Positions 31,975 to 39,942 of a stretch of 44,877 nucleotides of DNA are shown one piece after another. Source of the stretch: JBCDBL01 sp039183635 (GTDB lineage: Bacteria; Pseudomonadota; Alphaproteobacteria; Caulobacterales; Parvularculaceae). The stretch is taken from positions 1 to 44,877 of the forward strand of contig JBCDBL010000012.1 in the NCBI GenBank assembly GCA_039183635.1. Reading direction: 5' to 3'. Position numbers and translations under genes: made by a program. Position 1 is the stretch's first letter. Each line of letters opens with the position of its first letter. Below the pieces are notes generated by a model. It ran no database searches, was not told where the DNA came from, and saw only the letters and a program-made list of their open reading frames with translations.

Positions 31975-33492
31975 TTGCCTTCCAAACGTATCGCCGTTCT
32001 CGGCCTTATACTTGAGTCGAACGCGTTTGCGCCGGCTACGCGATTGGCGGATTTCGAACAGTACATGCTTCACCGCGGCGAGGGGTTGCTCGATCTGGCG
32101 CGTCAGTTCGGTTTTGACGATGTCGGCGGCGGCGCTTTTGATGTTGAGATTGCGCCGATCCTCGTGGCCGGCGCCGAATCCGGCGGTCCGTTCGTCCATG
32201 ACGATTATTTAGCGTTGGTAGGAGAGATTGAGGAAAGCTTGCGCCGCGCGGGTCCGCTTGACGGCGTTTTTATCTTCGGCCATGGCGCAGGACTAACGAC
32301 GGAGCTTGACGATATGGACGGCGACTACTTCGCCCGCGTGCGCAAGATCGTGGGGCCGCATACGCCGATTGTCGCTGAGCTTGATCTCCACGCCAATCTA
32401 TCGGATCTGATGGTGGAGGCATGCGATATTTTGGTTGGGTATCGTACGAACCCCCATGTTGATATCCTTGAGCGGGCCCAAGAATCCGTCAGTCATCTCC
32501 TTCAAATGATCGAGGGGCGCAAACCGACAGTCGCCTATCAAAGGTTGCCCCTTGTGACGGCGCAAATCGCTCAGTTGACGACGCCAGACGCGCCGTACGG
32601 CAAGTTGATGAAAATCGCCGAGGAGGCGATGGAGCGTGAGGATGTGGCCAATGTTACGCTGTTGTCGGGCTTTTCGTTCGCCGACACGCCCTATAACGGC
32701 TTTGCGGTGTGCGTCACGACCTGGAACGATGAAGATCTCGCCCTGCGTCTATGTGACGATATCGCTGCAAAAGCCTGGGCGATGCGCCAGGACTTCATAA
32801 AACGTCCGATGACGATTGAAGAAGCGGCCGCCCATGAGCTTGAGGCGCTTGAGAGGGGAGCGGAAGCGCCTCGAATCTATGCAGACATCGCGGACAACCC
32901 CGGCGGCGGCGCACGGGGAAATACGATACATCTGCTTCGCGCTTTTGCTGAAGCTGGCGCGCGTGGCGTGATTGCAGGCGCCTACTATGATCCATCGCTT
33001 GTTGAAGCCGCCGCCGGCCATGGGACTGGTGCGGACTTTGAGGCCCATTTCAATACAGAGGAAACGAGCGAATATTCCGGCACGTGGACCATGTCTGCAA
33101 CAGTGGAGCGGATTTTCGAAGGAGATTTCACGCCGCGTCTTGGCGTGCAAGTAGGGGAGCCCGTTCGGCTTGGGCGGTGTGCGGTTTTATCGCTGGGCGA
33201 TGGCGTGCAGGTGTTGGTCTGTTCCTTGAGAAATCAATTGCTGAGCCCGGAATATTTCACATTTGCAGGGCTTGAGGTGGGAAAAGCGCAATCCATTATT
33301 GTGAAATCCAGGGGGCACTTCAGGGCGGGGTTTGCTGATGTCGCGCCGCCGTCCAGAATATATGAAGTTGATGGGCCTGGTTTGACGACGGCGGATATTT
33401 CGCAAATCTCTTGGAAAGCTCTGCCGCGGCCTTCCTTTCCAATCGATGCCGTCGAGGAGTGGACGCCATCCGCAACGGTTAAGGCTGCTTAA
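31975..33492 (+). CDS. M81-family metallopeptidase, MlrC (microcystinase C)-like
   Basis: MlrC is a zinc peptidase that finishes microcystin breakdown by cutting short linear peptides; homologues occur widely without microcystin use. The 505-residue protein has the usual two-part layout: an N-terminal metal-binding domain and, from about residue 300, the MlrC C-terminal domain (IYADIADNPGGGARGNT). Probable metal ligands Asp137 and His139 (ELDLHANLS) and His161 (TNPHVD) have the spacing I recall from characterised MlrC, and His103 (FGHGAGL) is also conserved. The TTG start at 31975 has AGGAG nine bases upstream. An out-of-frame ATG at 31970 lies closer to it. It is divergent from the TetR gene and convergent with the serine hydrolase. 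Confidence 0.9.
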   Translation: MPSKRIAVLGLILESNAFAPATRLADFEQYMLHRGEGLLDLARQFGFDDVGGGAFDVEIAPILVAGAESGGPFVHDDYLALVGEIEESLRRAGPLDGVFIFGHGAGLTTELDDMDGDYFARVRKIVGPHTPIVAELDLHANLSDLMVEACDILVGYRTNPHVDILERAQESVSHLLQMIEGRKPTVAYQRLPLVTAQIAQLTTPDAPYGKLMKIAEEAMEREDVANVTLLSGFSFADTPYNGFAVCVTTWNDEDLALRLCDDIAAKAWAMRQDFIKRPMTIEEAAAHELEALERGAEAPRIYADIADNPGGGARGNTIHLLRAFAEAGARGVIAGAYYDPSLVEAAAGHGTGADFEAHFNTEETSEYSGTWTMSATVERIFEGDFTPRLGVQVGEPVRLGRCAVLSLGDGVQVLVCSLRNQLLSPEYFTFAGLEVGKAQSIIVKSRGHFRAGFADVAPPSRIYEVDGPGLTTADISQISWKALPRPSFPIDAVEEWTPSATVKAA

Positions 33493-33628
33493 AAGCAGAC
33501 TCGAAATCCGTCCAGGATAAAAAGAACCTGGGCCGCGTCTAGGATTTAGACAAGCGCACATGCGTATCTAAGGGGGCATCGTGCGATTTTCCATCTGCAA
33601 ACGGACCTTATATCCAATCCTTTTTTCC

Positions 33629-35587
33629 TTAGAACCAACCTGCAAGGTTGAAGCCGACGAAGTTAAGGGATGTAAGCGCGTAAATATTCAGGACTAGAAG
33701 AGGGCCGGCCACCGCCATTAGGACTGTTCTGGGGGCTATGACGCCGCCTTGTTGAGAGGTGTGAAAGATCCCCCAGGCCGCTGCGCCAAGGGCGATAAAG
33801 GCCGCGATCCAGCCAATATTCCCAAAGGCGAGCCACACAAAATGGCGCCAATTCGGTTCAAGGAGGATGGCCAGGGCAGGAATATCCATGGCAAGCGTCG
33901 GCCATAAAAATGCGCCCATAGTTCCAATGCCCGACAAAAGGATCGCCATCCGAGCGATTTGGAATTGAACAAGGCCGCCTTTTAGAAAAAGAAGTACACC
34001 GCCAATCACAAGGGCGCCGAACCCGCAGGTGCGGACAATTGAATCAAGGACGTCGGGAGAGTGCAAGCCTTCCGTTTTCTCCCAAGGCGCAGGATACTCA
34101 TTCATGGCCTCAACGATTTTTCCCTGATCGTCGGCTTTGAAGCGCACCACCCTGTAACTGTCGACATGGGCGAATGTATGATCGCCCACGGGAAGGTGGC
34201 GTTTCCCCTTGATCAACAGGGAGCCGTCGCCGGGGTCTTCGACCTTCATCACTTCATGGATCGAGAGATATTCTTCAGGCGTTGTTTGCGAGCGCTGTAT
34301 ATTCCAGTAAACGCCGGCGTATTTTGAAAGATCGGCGTTTGGGGTCGGTGCGGCGCCCGTGGCGTGGGTCATTCGTTCGCCAATGAGAAATTGGAGCATG
34401 TTTTGACCGGCGTTAAAGGGCACAAGAACGCGCCGGATGAGATCGTCTCTCGTTAATTTCAGCCACTCGTCCTTGAAGCTGAACAGGGGGTTATCCCCAA
34501 CAGCCCCGATGAACAGTCCAAGATTAAGGTCCGGCGCGATCACCATGTAAGCACGGAAGTCTTGTACGTTTCCTGTATGTCCAAGGGTTTTGTACCCGTT
34601 GTAATCGTCAACCCAGATAATAAAGCCGTATTGCGGATAAACGCCCTCAGCATTGTTCCAGGTGCGTGCATGTTGCATTAGCTGATATGCATCGGCGCTC
34701 ATCAGTTTTGCGGAGCGTTCCGTTTCCCCAGCTTCCAGATGCGCCAACATGAACTTGGTCATATCTTCTGCGGTGGAGTAAACGCCGCCGGATGGTGCGA
34801 AAAACGGATGCTTGGGGTAATAGGCGTGCGTAACGATTTTCCCGTCCTGGTAAATATTGGAAGGGGAGGCGTGGTTTTCCGGTAGATCGGGGCCGTAGCC
34901 GACGCCGCTGTTTTTCATTCCTAGCGGTGTAAATATGCGCTCTTCCAGGAACGCCCCATACGTCATCCCTGAGACGTCCTCGATAATTGCGCCGAGCGTG
35001 CTTGCGCCAAAGTTTGAATAGACCACCTTCTGTCCGGGTACACGGAGTTGTTTTGGGAGAAAGGATTGAATTTCTTTGGTCGATACAGGCAAATCGTGGC
35101 GAGCGTTGGACGACGTATTAACATGATTTTCTTCGTACCCTGCACGATGGGTGAGAAGATCCTCCACCGTCGGCTCGCCGTAAGGCGTTGGTAATTGAAA
35201 CCGCTTGAGATAGCTGTTTGCAGGCGCAGCGAGGTCGATGGCGCCTTCGTCGATCAGCATGGCGATCGCCGTCGCTGTGAAGAGTTTTGAAACTGAGCCG
35301 ATACGGAACTTCGTCTGTGTCGGGTCTACTGGGGTTGCGCTCGGGATGTCTGCGTATCCCCATCCTTTGATGAAAGTCGTCTCGCCATTTTGGACGAGCG
35401 ACATTTGCGCGCCTGCGAACGCTTTATATCCGTCGCCTGTGATGACATCTTCGATTTTCTCAGACAGCTGGGGCGGCAATTCATTCATAATTTCAATGGA
35501 TTGTCGTCTTGCATCTTCAAGCGTGGGGGCTGCGTGCGCCGCGAAAGCGAGCGCAATGCCAGACATCAGACTTACGAAAAACTTCAT
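33629..35587 (-). CDS. S12-family serine hydrolase (beta-lactamase/MlrB-like) with C-terminal membrane domain
   Basis: S12 proteins are penicillin-binding-protein-like esterases, D-amino-peptidases or beta-lactamases; MlrB of microcystin degraders belongs here. The 652-residue protein has a signal peptide (FFVSLMSGIALAFAAHA), the catalytic S98-V-S-K101 (RIGSVSKLF), Y190-S-N192 (VVYSNFG) and H337-T-G339 (LGHTGNV). From about residue 520 four hydrophobic segments follow, starting VRTCGFGALVIGGVLLFL, so the enzyme is held in the inner membrane with its catalytic part in the periplasm. Start ATG 35587 has GGGGCGA upstream; a frame extension to 35617 overlaps operator site D and is rejected. Peptide or ester substrate cannot be decided. 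Confidence 0.92.
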   Translation of the reverse strand: MKFFVSLMSGIALAFAAHAAPTLEDARRQSIEIMNELPPQLSEKIEDVITGDGYKAFAGAQMSLVQNGETTFIKGWGYADIPSATPVDPTQTKFRIGSVSKLFTATAIAMLIDEGAIDLAAPANSYLKRFQLPTPYGEPTVEDLLTHRAGYEENHVNTSSNARHDLPVSTKEIQSFLPKQLRVPGQKVVYSNFGASTLGAIIEDVSGMTYGAFLEERIFTPLGMKNSGVGYGPDLPENHASPSNIYQDGKIVTHAYYPKHPFFAPSGGVYSTAEDMTKFMLAHLEAGETERSAKLMSADAYQLMQHARTWNNAEGVYPQYGFIIWVDDYNGYKTLGHTGNVQDFRAYMVIAPDLNLGLFIGAVGDNPLFSFKDEWLKLTRDDLIRRVLVPFNAGQNMLQFLIGERMTHATGAAPTPNADLSKYAGVYWNIQRSQTTPEEYLSIHEVMKVEDPGDGSLLIKGKRHLPVGDHTFAHVDSYRVVRFKADDQGKIVEAMNEYPAPWEKTEGLHSPDVLDSIVRTCGFGALVIGGVLLFLKGGLVQFQIARMAILLSGIGTMGAFLWPTLAMDIPALAILLEPNWRHFVWLAFGNIGWIAAFIALGAAAWGIFHTSQQGGVIAPRTVLMAVAGPLLVLNIYALTSLNFVGFNLAGWF

Positions 35588-35602
35588 TATTCGCCCCAAA
35601 AA

Positions 35603-35617
35603 TAGAACTGTATTCAA
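35603..35617. promoter_or_regulatory. Operator candidate, site D of the TWGAAY-N3-MTTCWA family
   Basis: TAGAAC-TGT-ATTCAA fits the pattern of sites A, B and C with the same 3-base spacer, though its arms pair imperfectly. It lies 15 bases upstream of the serine hydrolase start, a position where a bound repressor would block transcription. The adjoining CAATTAATTG (35615-35624) is a separate 10-bp perfect palindrome. Confidence 0.5.
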
Positions 35618-35946
35618 TTAATTGTTGGGGCATATCCGTTTTGTTGTCAACACCTGCAAGGCTTTTGCATAGTTTCTATCACAGCTCATCGAAATGTACG
35701 GATTAAAGCCTTGTATGTTTTCTGATAGCCAGGCTTTTGATTGTTTTTCTTGAATGGCGGCTTGTCGAAGCCTTTGCAAACGCGTGCTTTAACCACTCTG
35801 GTAACCTGATTTTGACGGGGGGTGTGCAAAGTGTGGCGTTCTTACATCGCATGACTTCAAAAAATTGAATAACCTTCAATTTTATGTTTTTTTATGATTT
35901 AATAGCCGGCGAGAATTAATTGAAACGGGTTTCGGGAGAGAGAATT
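35618..35946. promoter_or_regulatory. Divergent intergenic region of serine hydrolase and TonB receptor, with operator site B
   Basis: This 329-base AT-rich region has no gene. Its main element is an inverted repeat with arms AAAATTGAA (35861-35869) and TTCAATTTT (35875-35883). Within it, TTGAAT-AAC-CTTCAA (35865-35879) is site B of the family found at 31924. A weak promoter is possible with TTCAAT (35875) as -35 and TTTAAT (35898) as -10, 17 bases apart, which the operator would cover. The part from 35625 to 35850 shows nothing I can name. Confidence 0.6.
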
Positions 35947-38286
35947 ATGCGCAAACTTATGTTGTTAACGGTTTCCGCAGCCGCACTGGCGCATGGCGCG
36001 CAGGCGCAGGATGAAGGTCCGATTCAAACAGATATAATCGTCGTGACAGGTGAGAAGCGCGAAAGATCCTTACAGGATACAAATGCCAGCGTCGCCGTTT
36101 TCGGCAGTGAAGCGCTTGAGGCGCAGAACCTGTTGAATGTTGCTGACGCGCTTGAACTTGTCGCCGGCGTCAACACGACGCAGGAAGGGCGGGGGTACTC
36201 CATACGGGGCGCAAACGCGACGTTTACGCAAACCGTTGATGCGGGGATTGTCGGCAATGCGCCTCTTTCTTCAATTATTGTGGACGGCGTGACTTTGCCG
36301 GCCTTTCAAACCCAAGGCGGCCCGACGCGGGCCTGGGATATAGCCCAAGTCGAAGTGTTTCGCGGACCGCAATCAACGGTCATCGGCCGAAACGCCATGA
36401 CAGGCGCTATTGTCGTGCGTACGCAAAGCCCGGTGTTTGAAACGGAAGGTAAAGCGCAAATTCAAATCGGCGAGTATGGGCGCCGCCAGTACGCGCTTAT
36501 GCTGAATACGCCGCTTACGGATACGCTGGCCGGCCGTATCGCGATTGAAAGGTTTGAGGAGGAGGGCGATATCTCTAACCCCTTCCTTGGTATAGACGAC
36601 CAAGATTTTGTCGACCAGATCAATGTGCGAGGAAAATTGCTCTATGAATCTGAGGCGCATCCGTTTTCTGCATTGTTGACCGTAAATTGGATTGATTCTG
36701 AAGAAGGGTTCGGAGGCGTTTATGACGCCGACAATCGATTTGGCGTGCCGAACCCTGATCCATTCCTCAGAGAGGGGTGGAACAATACGCCAGTAGACGA
36801 CGATCGCACGACGCAACAGGCGATATTGGAAATTAATTATGATCTCAGCGACGCTTGGAGCGTCGCATCCATCACAGCCTACAGCTTCGCCGAACTTTTC
36901 GGCCGCAAGGACGGGGACAGCGGTCCGATCCTATCTGAGGAAAACGAACGCAACAGAGAAGAAACGCAGTGGTCCCAGGAAGTTCGCTTCAACTATGAAG
37001 GTGATCGCCTAGACGGCGTTATGGGCTTTTTTGCATTCCGGTCCGATTTCGATCTGGAAAACTATTTTGAACTTGGCGATATCTTCACAGCGCGAGACGG
37101 CGGGGTTCTACCCTCTGCGGAAGCTTTGTTTTATTCAAACCCAGCTGTCGGGCTGCCCAGCAGCCTTATTCCTGCACTGAACGCTGTAACGCCGGAGCTT
37201 ATCGAAATTCAAACCGGCGATCAAAATGACTACGCCAACACGAATTTTGCTGTATATGCCGATTTCGATTACCAATTCGCGCCAGGTTGGACCGTAAGTT
37301 TAGGGGCGCGTATTGATTATCAAGAATATGAGTATGAGCGTTTTGGCGCGTTTTCACGTTTGAACCAAAGCGAAGTGGACGCTTATCTTGCCGGCGTAAC
37401 AGGGGTCTTGCTGTCCGCGCCCGGTTTTCCAGGCGGTGCAGTTGCAAGTGTCGTAGATGCGCTTGAGACGGATTACGTAAACGGGCTTTTCAATGCAGTT
37501 GCGCCCTTACTGGGCTCGGGTGCTGATGGCGTTAGAACGGGCGACAACACGGCATTTTTGCCGAAAGCAGGGGTGACCTACGATATCACGGATGACGTTA
37601 GCCTTGCGTTTACCGTGCAACGCTCCTACCGGACAGGCGGTGTTTCGTTCCAGGCGAGCAGCGGGTTGTTCTTCCCTTATGACCCGGAATACGCCTGGAA
37701 CTATGAAGCGTCTTTCCGGTCCTCCTGGTTCGGTGATAACTTGTTCGTAAACGCCAATGTTTATTTTGTGGACTGGACGGATCAGCAAGTCGCGTTTCAG
37801 GAAGATCTCAGCGATCCATTTTCGGCGAAAACCGTAAACGCAGGCGAATCCGAGGTGCGCGGGGTTGAGCTTGAGGTTTTGTCGAACCCTTTGCCTGGCC
37901 TCTCCCTGGCGGCGTCGGTTGCTTACAACGATACGGAGTTTCTTGAGTTCGATACCGGCACGAACGACTTTTCTGGAAACCCGTTCGGGTTGGCGCCGGA
38001 ATGGACCGCAGGTGTTCAGGTCAGCTATCTCCATGACAGCGGGTTTTTCGCGTCTGCGAATGCAAGCTATGTCGATGACAGGTTTCAGTTCGAACGCGCC
38101 ACACATGCCTTGGAGGCTTACACACTCGCCAACGCTCAGGCAGGTTTTGAGTTTGATCCTATCCGTCTCGCGGTGAATGTCAGCAATTTGTTCGATGAAG
38201 AATATCTGACCCAGAACCGTTCAACTGTTTTCTCAAGCGTCGGCAACCCCCGGACGGTCAGCGTTACGGCGACGCTCAGTTGGTGA
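35947..38286 (+). CDS. TonB-dependent outer-membrane receptor
   Basis: Outer-membrane import of a large substrate. The 779-residue protein has a signal peptide MRKLMLLTVSAAALAHGAQA, a TonB box-like TDIIVVTGEKRERSLQD and a plug domain. The plug contains DALELVAGVNTTQEGRGYSIRG and the conserved VEVFRGPQSTVIGRNAMTGAIVV. The barrel ends RTVSVTATLSW with the terminal aromatic residue. ATG 35947 has GGGAGAGAG directly upstream and is preferred over an in-frame TTG at 35920. The closest pattern is the sphingomonad-like receptor type. Operator site B lies 68 bases upstream. With the peptidases and the AmpG-like permease around it, uptake of a peptide-like or acylated compound is plausible. Confidence 0.95.
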   Translation: MRKLMLLTVSAAALAHGAQAQDEGPIQTDIIVVTGEKRERSLQDTNASVAVFGSEALEAQNLLNVADALELVAGVNTTQEGRGYSIRGANATFTQTVDAGIVGNAPLSSIIVDGVTLPAFQTQGGPTRAWDIAQVEVFRGPQSTVIGRNAMTGAIVVRTQSPVFETEGKAQIQIGEYGRRQYALMLNTPLTDTLAGRIAIERFEEEGDISNPFLGIDDQDFVDQINVRGKLLYESEAHPFSALLTVNWIDSEEGFGGVYDADNRFGVPNPDPFLREGWNNTPVDDDRTTQQAILEINYDLSDAWSVASITAYSFAELFGRKDGDSGPILSEENERNREETQWSQEVRFNYEGDRLDGVMGFFAFRSDFDLENYFELGDIFTARDGGVLPSAEALFYSNPAVGLPSSLIPALNAVTPELIEIQTGDQNDYANTNFAVYADFDYQFAPGWTVSLGARIDYQEYEYERFGAFSRLNQSEVDAYLAGVTGVLLSAPGFPGGAVASVVDALETDYVNGLFNAVAPLLGSGADGVRTGDNTAFLPKAGVTYDITDDVSLAFTVQRSYRTGGVSFQASSGLFFPYDPEYAWNYEASFRSSWFGDNLFVNANVYFVDWTDQQVAFQEDLSDPFSAKTVNAGESEVRGVELEVLSNPLPGLSLAASVAYNDTEFLEFDTGTNDFSGNPFGLAPEWTAGVQVSYLHDSGFFASANASYVDDRFQFERATHALEAYTLANAQAGFEFDPIRLAVNVSNLFDEEYLTQNRSTVFSSVGNPRTVSVTATLSW

Positions 38287-38301
38287 GATTAAAAAATGCG
38301 T

Positions 38302-38330
38302 ATTCCCGTCAGCGCGCCACTGACGGGAAT
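38302..38330 (+). terminator. Hairpin after the TonB receptor gene
   Basis: Arms ATTCCCGTCAG (38302-38312) and CTGACGGGAAT (38320-38330) pair perfectly over 11 bases around a 7-base loop, 16 bases after the receptor stop. No T tract follows on the plus strand, only AAAAAA further on; on the minus strand six T residues follow after five bases. It is probably a terminator or 3' stabiliser for the receptor mRNA. Confidence 0.6.
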
Positions 38331-38493
38331 GTAACGACGAAAAAATACAACCTGCGACAGCGGCTGAGGCGGCGACCGTTTTTGTTTAACGAAACGCCTA
38401 CGGACGTTATCCTTATTTCCTGGGTATATAAAAGTGGTTTGAAAGCAGTCGCATGTTTGCAAACAGAACCGCGATACAGTGACGGGCGAGCTC

Positions 38494-39921
38494 GTGAGTA
38501 AGTCGTCATTGCGAATTGAGTGGTTTAAAATCTCAATTATCGGCGTTATGTGCATGGCGCAGACGTTTCCCTATTACCTTGTCAACTCGACGGTCCCGAC
38601 TATATTTCGCGCTGAAGGCCTTGATCTTAAGGATTTTTGGGCGTTCTCCCTGCTGACCATTCCGGCATGGGCGAAAGTTCTTTGGGCGCCGCTTGTCGAC
38701 AGTTATGGATGGCGCAAAATCGGTCTAAGAAAGTCGTGGATCGTTGCGTGCACGATGCTTGGGGCGCTAAGCCTCTTTTTGTTGCTTCCAGCGCCGCCAT
38801 CGCCCAGTGTTTTGCCATTTGTGGTTGGCGTGTTGTTTCTTCATATGCTGATCATGCAGACCCAAGATATTGCGGTCGACGCCTACACGCTTGAAAACCT
38901 AAAGCCGCACGAGCGGGGGGCCGGGGCCGCCTTCAAGGTTTTTGCAGAAACCATTGGAGAAGCGGCGGCACTTGGCGGGCTCATGTTCATTTACACCCAA
39001 GCAACCTTTGGCGGACAAAGCGGGTGGGGGGCGATGGTGATCGTCGCGGCAATCTTACTCGTTTTATTTACAACGCCCGTCATATTACGGTTAGAACCGC
39101 CCCTTGACTCTGAAATCGTACGCCGCCGCGCCGCCGGAGAGCGGCCAAACCTTTTGAGGTTTGTAAAAAGGCTAGATACGCCCGCGATCGCAGCGTTATT
39201 ATTTGTCGGAGGGTTCATTAACTTCATGCTGCCAGCCCTTATTGGCCCTATGCTGATCGACAACGGGTTTGCGTTATTGGAGGTGGGCGTTATTCTGGGC
39301 GTGGTGACGCCGGTAGGGGCGCCGTTGGGTGCAATTGCGTCGGGCGCTCTTATCACGCGTTTTGGATTGCCTCAAATTTTATTGGCCTTGGCGGCTTTTG
39401 CTGCAATCGCCTTTGTGTGGGCGTCTTTCTCCGCGGCGCTAGAGTTTTCTCAAAACACGATGCTTACATTGCTGGCGGAGCGCTTATCGAAAACCAGTCT
39501 TTCATTTGGCGAGAATATCGGCATCGTGAATGCAATCATAACTTTGATCCCTGTTGTCGCTGTTGTCGCCGCCTTGCATATGGTTTTCACGGTCTCCCGA
39601 ATGGGATGGGCGTCGCGCGTTCAGGCGGGAACCGATTTTTCTCTTCATGGCGCCATCTATAATATAGGCCGCACGGCGGCGGTGGCGCTCTCGCCCTTTC
39701 TTGCAAGTTTCGTCGGGTGGTCGGTGTTTATCTGCGTGATGGGCGTGCTGATCGTATCGTTATGTCTCGTCTATCGCACCGTATTACCCGCCATTGAGCG
39801 CCTGGCGGACCGGCGTCGCGTATTTGAAGGGGAGGCGCCCCACACACCCTTGGCGAACTCAAGTTCGCATTCGAGAAATCATATGCTTGACAATGGTCCA
39901 GACATCGGAAAAATTGAATGA
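38494..39921 (+). CDS. MFS permease of the AmpG/PAT type, MlrD-like
   Basis: AmpG carries muropeptides into the cytoplasm; the microcystin-cluster transporter MlrD is described as a relative of this group. The protein (about 475 residues) has 12 membrane segments and the AmpG-type pieces FSLLTIPAWAKVLWAPLVD after TM1-2 and MQTQDIAVDAYTLENLKPHERG in TM4-5, a strong signature. Start is uncertain: GTG 38494 or GTG 38479, neither with a strong ribosome binding site. It is 207 bases after the TonB receptor with a hairpin between, and 21 bases before the ligase gene. I infer import of a peptide or peptide conjugate that the hydrolases process. Confidence 0.88.
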   Translation: MSKSSLRIEWFKISIIGVMCMAQTFPYYLVNSTVPTIFRAEGLDLKDFWAFSLLTIPAWAKVLWAPLVDSYGWRKIGLRKSWIVACTMLGALSLFLLLPAPPSPSVLPFVVGVLFLHMLIMQTQDIAVDAYTLENLKPHERGAGAAFKVFAETIGEAAALGGLMFIYTQATFGGQSGWGAMVIVAAILLVLFTTPVILRLEPPLDSEIVRRRAAGERPNLLRFVKRLDTPAIAALLFVGGFINFMLPALIGPMLIDNGFALLEVGVILGVVTPVGAPLGAIASGALITRFGLPQILLALAAFAAIAFVWASFSAALEFSQNTMLTLLAERLSKTSLSFGENIGIVNAIITLIPVVAVVAALHMVFTVSRMGWASRVQAGTDFSLHGAIYNIGRTAAVALSPFLASFVGWSVFICVMGVLIVSLCLVYRTVLPAIERLADRRRVFEGEAPHTPLANSSSHSRNHMLDNGPDIGKIE

Positions 39922-39928
39922 TATTCTA
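39914..39928. promoter_or_regulatory. Operator candidate, site C of the TWGAAY-N3-MTTCWA family
   Basis: TTGAAT-GAT-ATTCTA matches sites A and B. It overlaps the stop codon of the permease gene and lies 14 bases before the ligase start, so it could regulate an internal promoter for the ligase-MaoC pair. Overlap with coding sequence at its left end means part of the match could be chance. Confidence 0.5.
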
Positions 39929-39942
39929 TTAATGGTGCGGCG

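Noticed and set aside
31970..32212. Plus-strand frame starting at the ATG nearest the AGGAG in front of the MlrC-like gene
   Set aside because: Its 80-residue product is a shifted reading of the conserved MlrC N-terminus; it may matter for initiation but is not a gene.
31975..39921. Calling the module a true microcystin-degradation cluster with mlrB, mlrC and mlrD gene names
   Set aside because: mlrA is absent, and M81, S12 and AmpG-type families are widespread; family resemblance alone does not justify the gene symbols.
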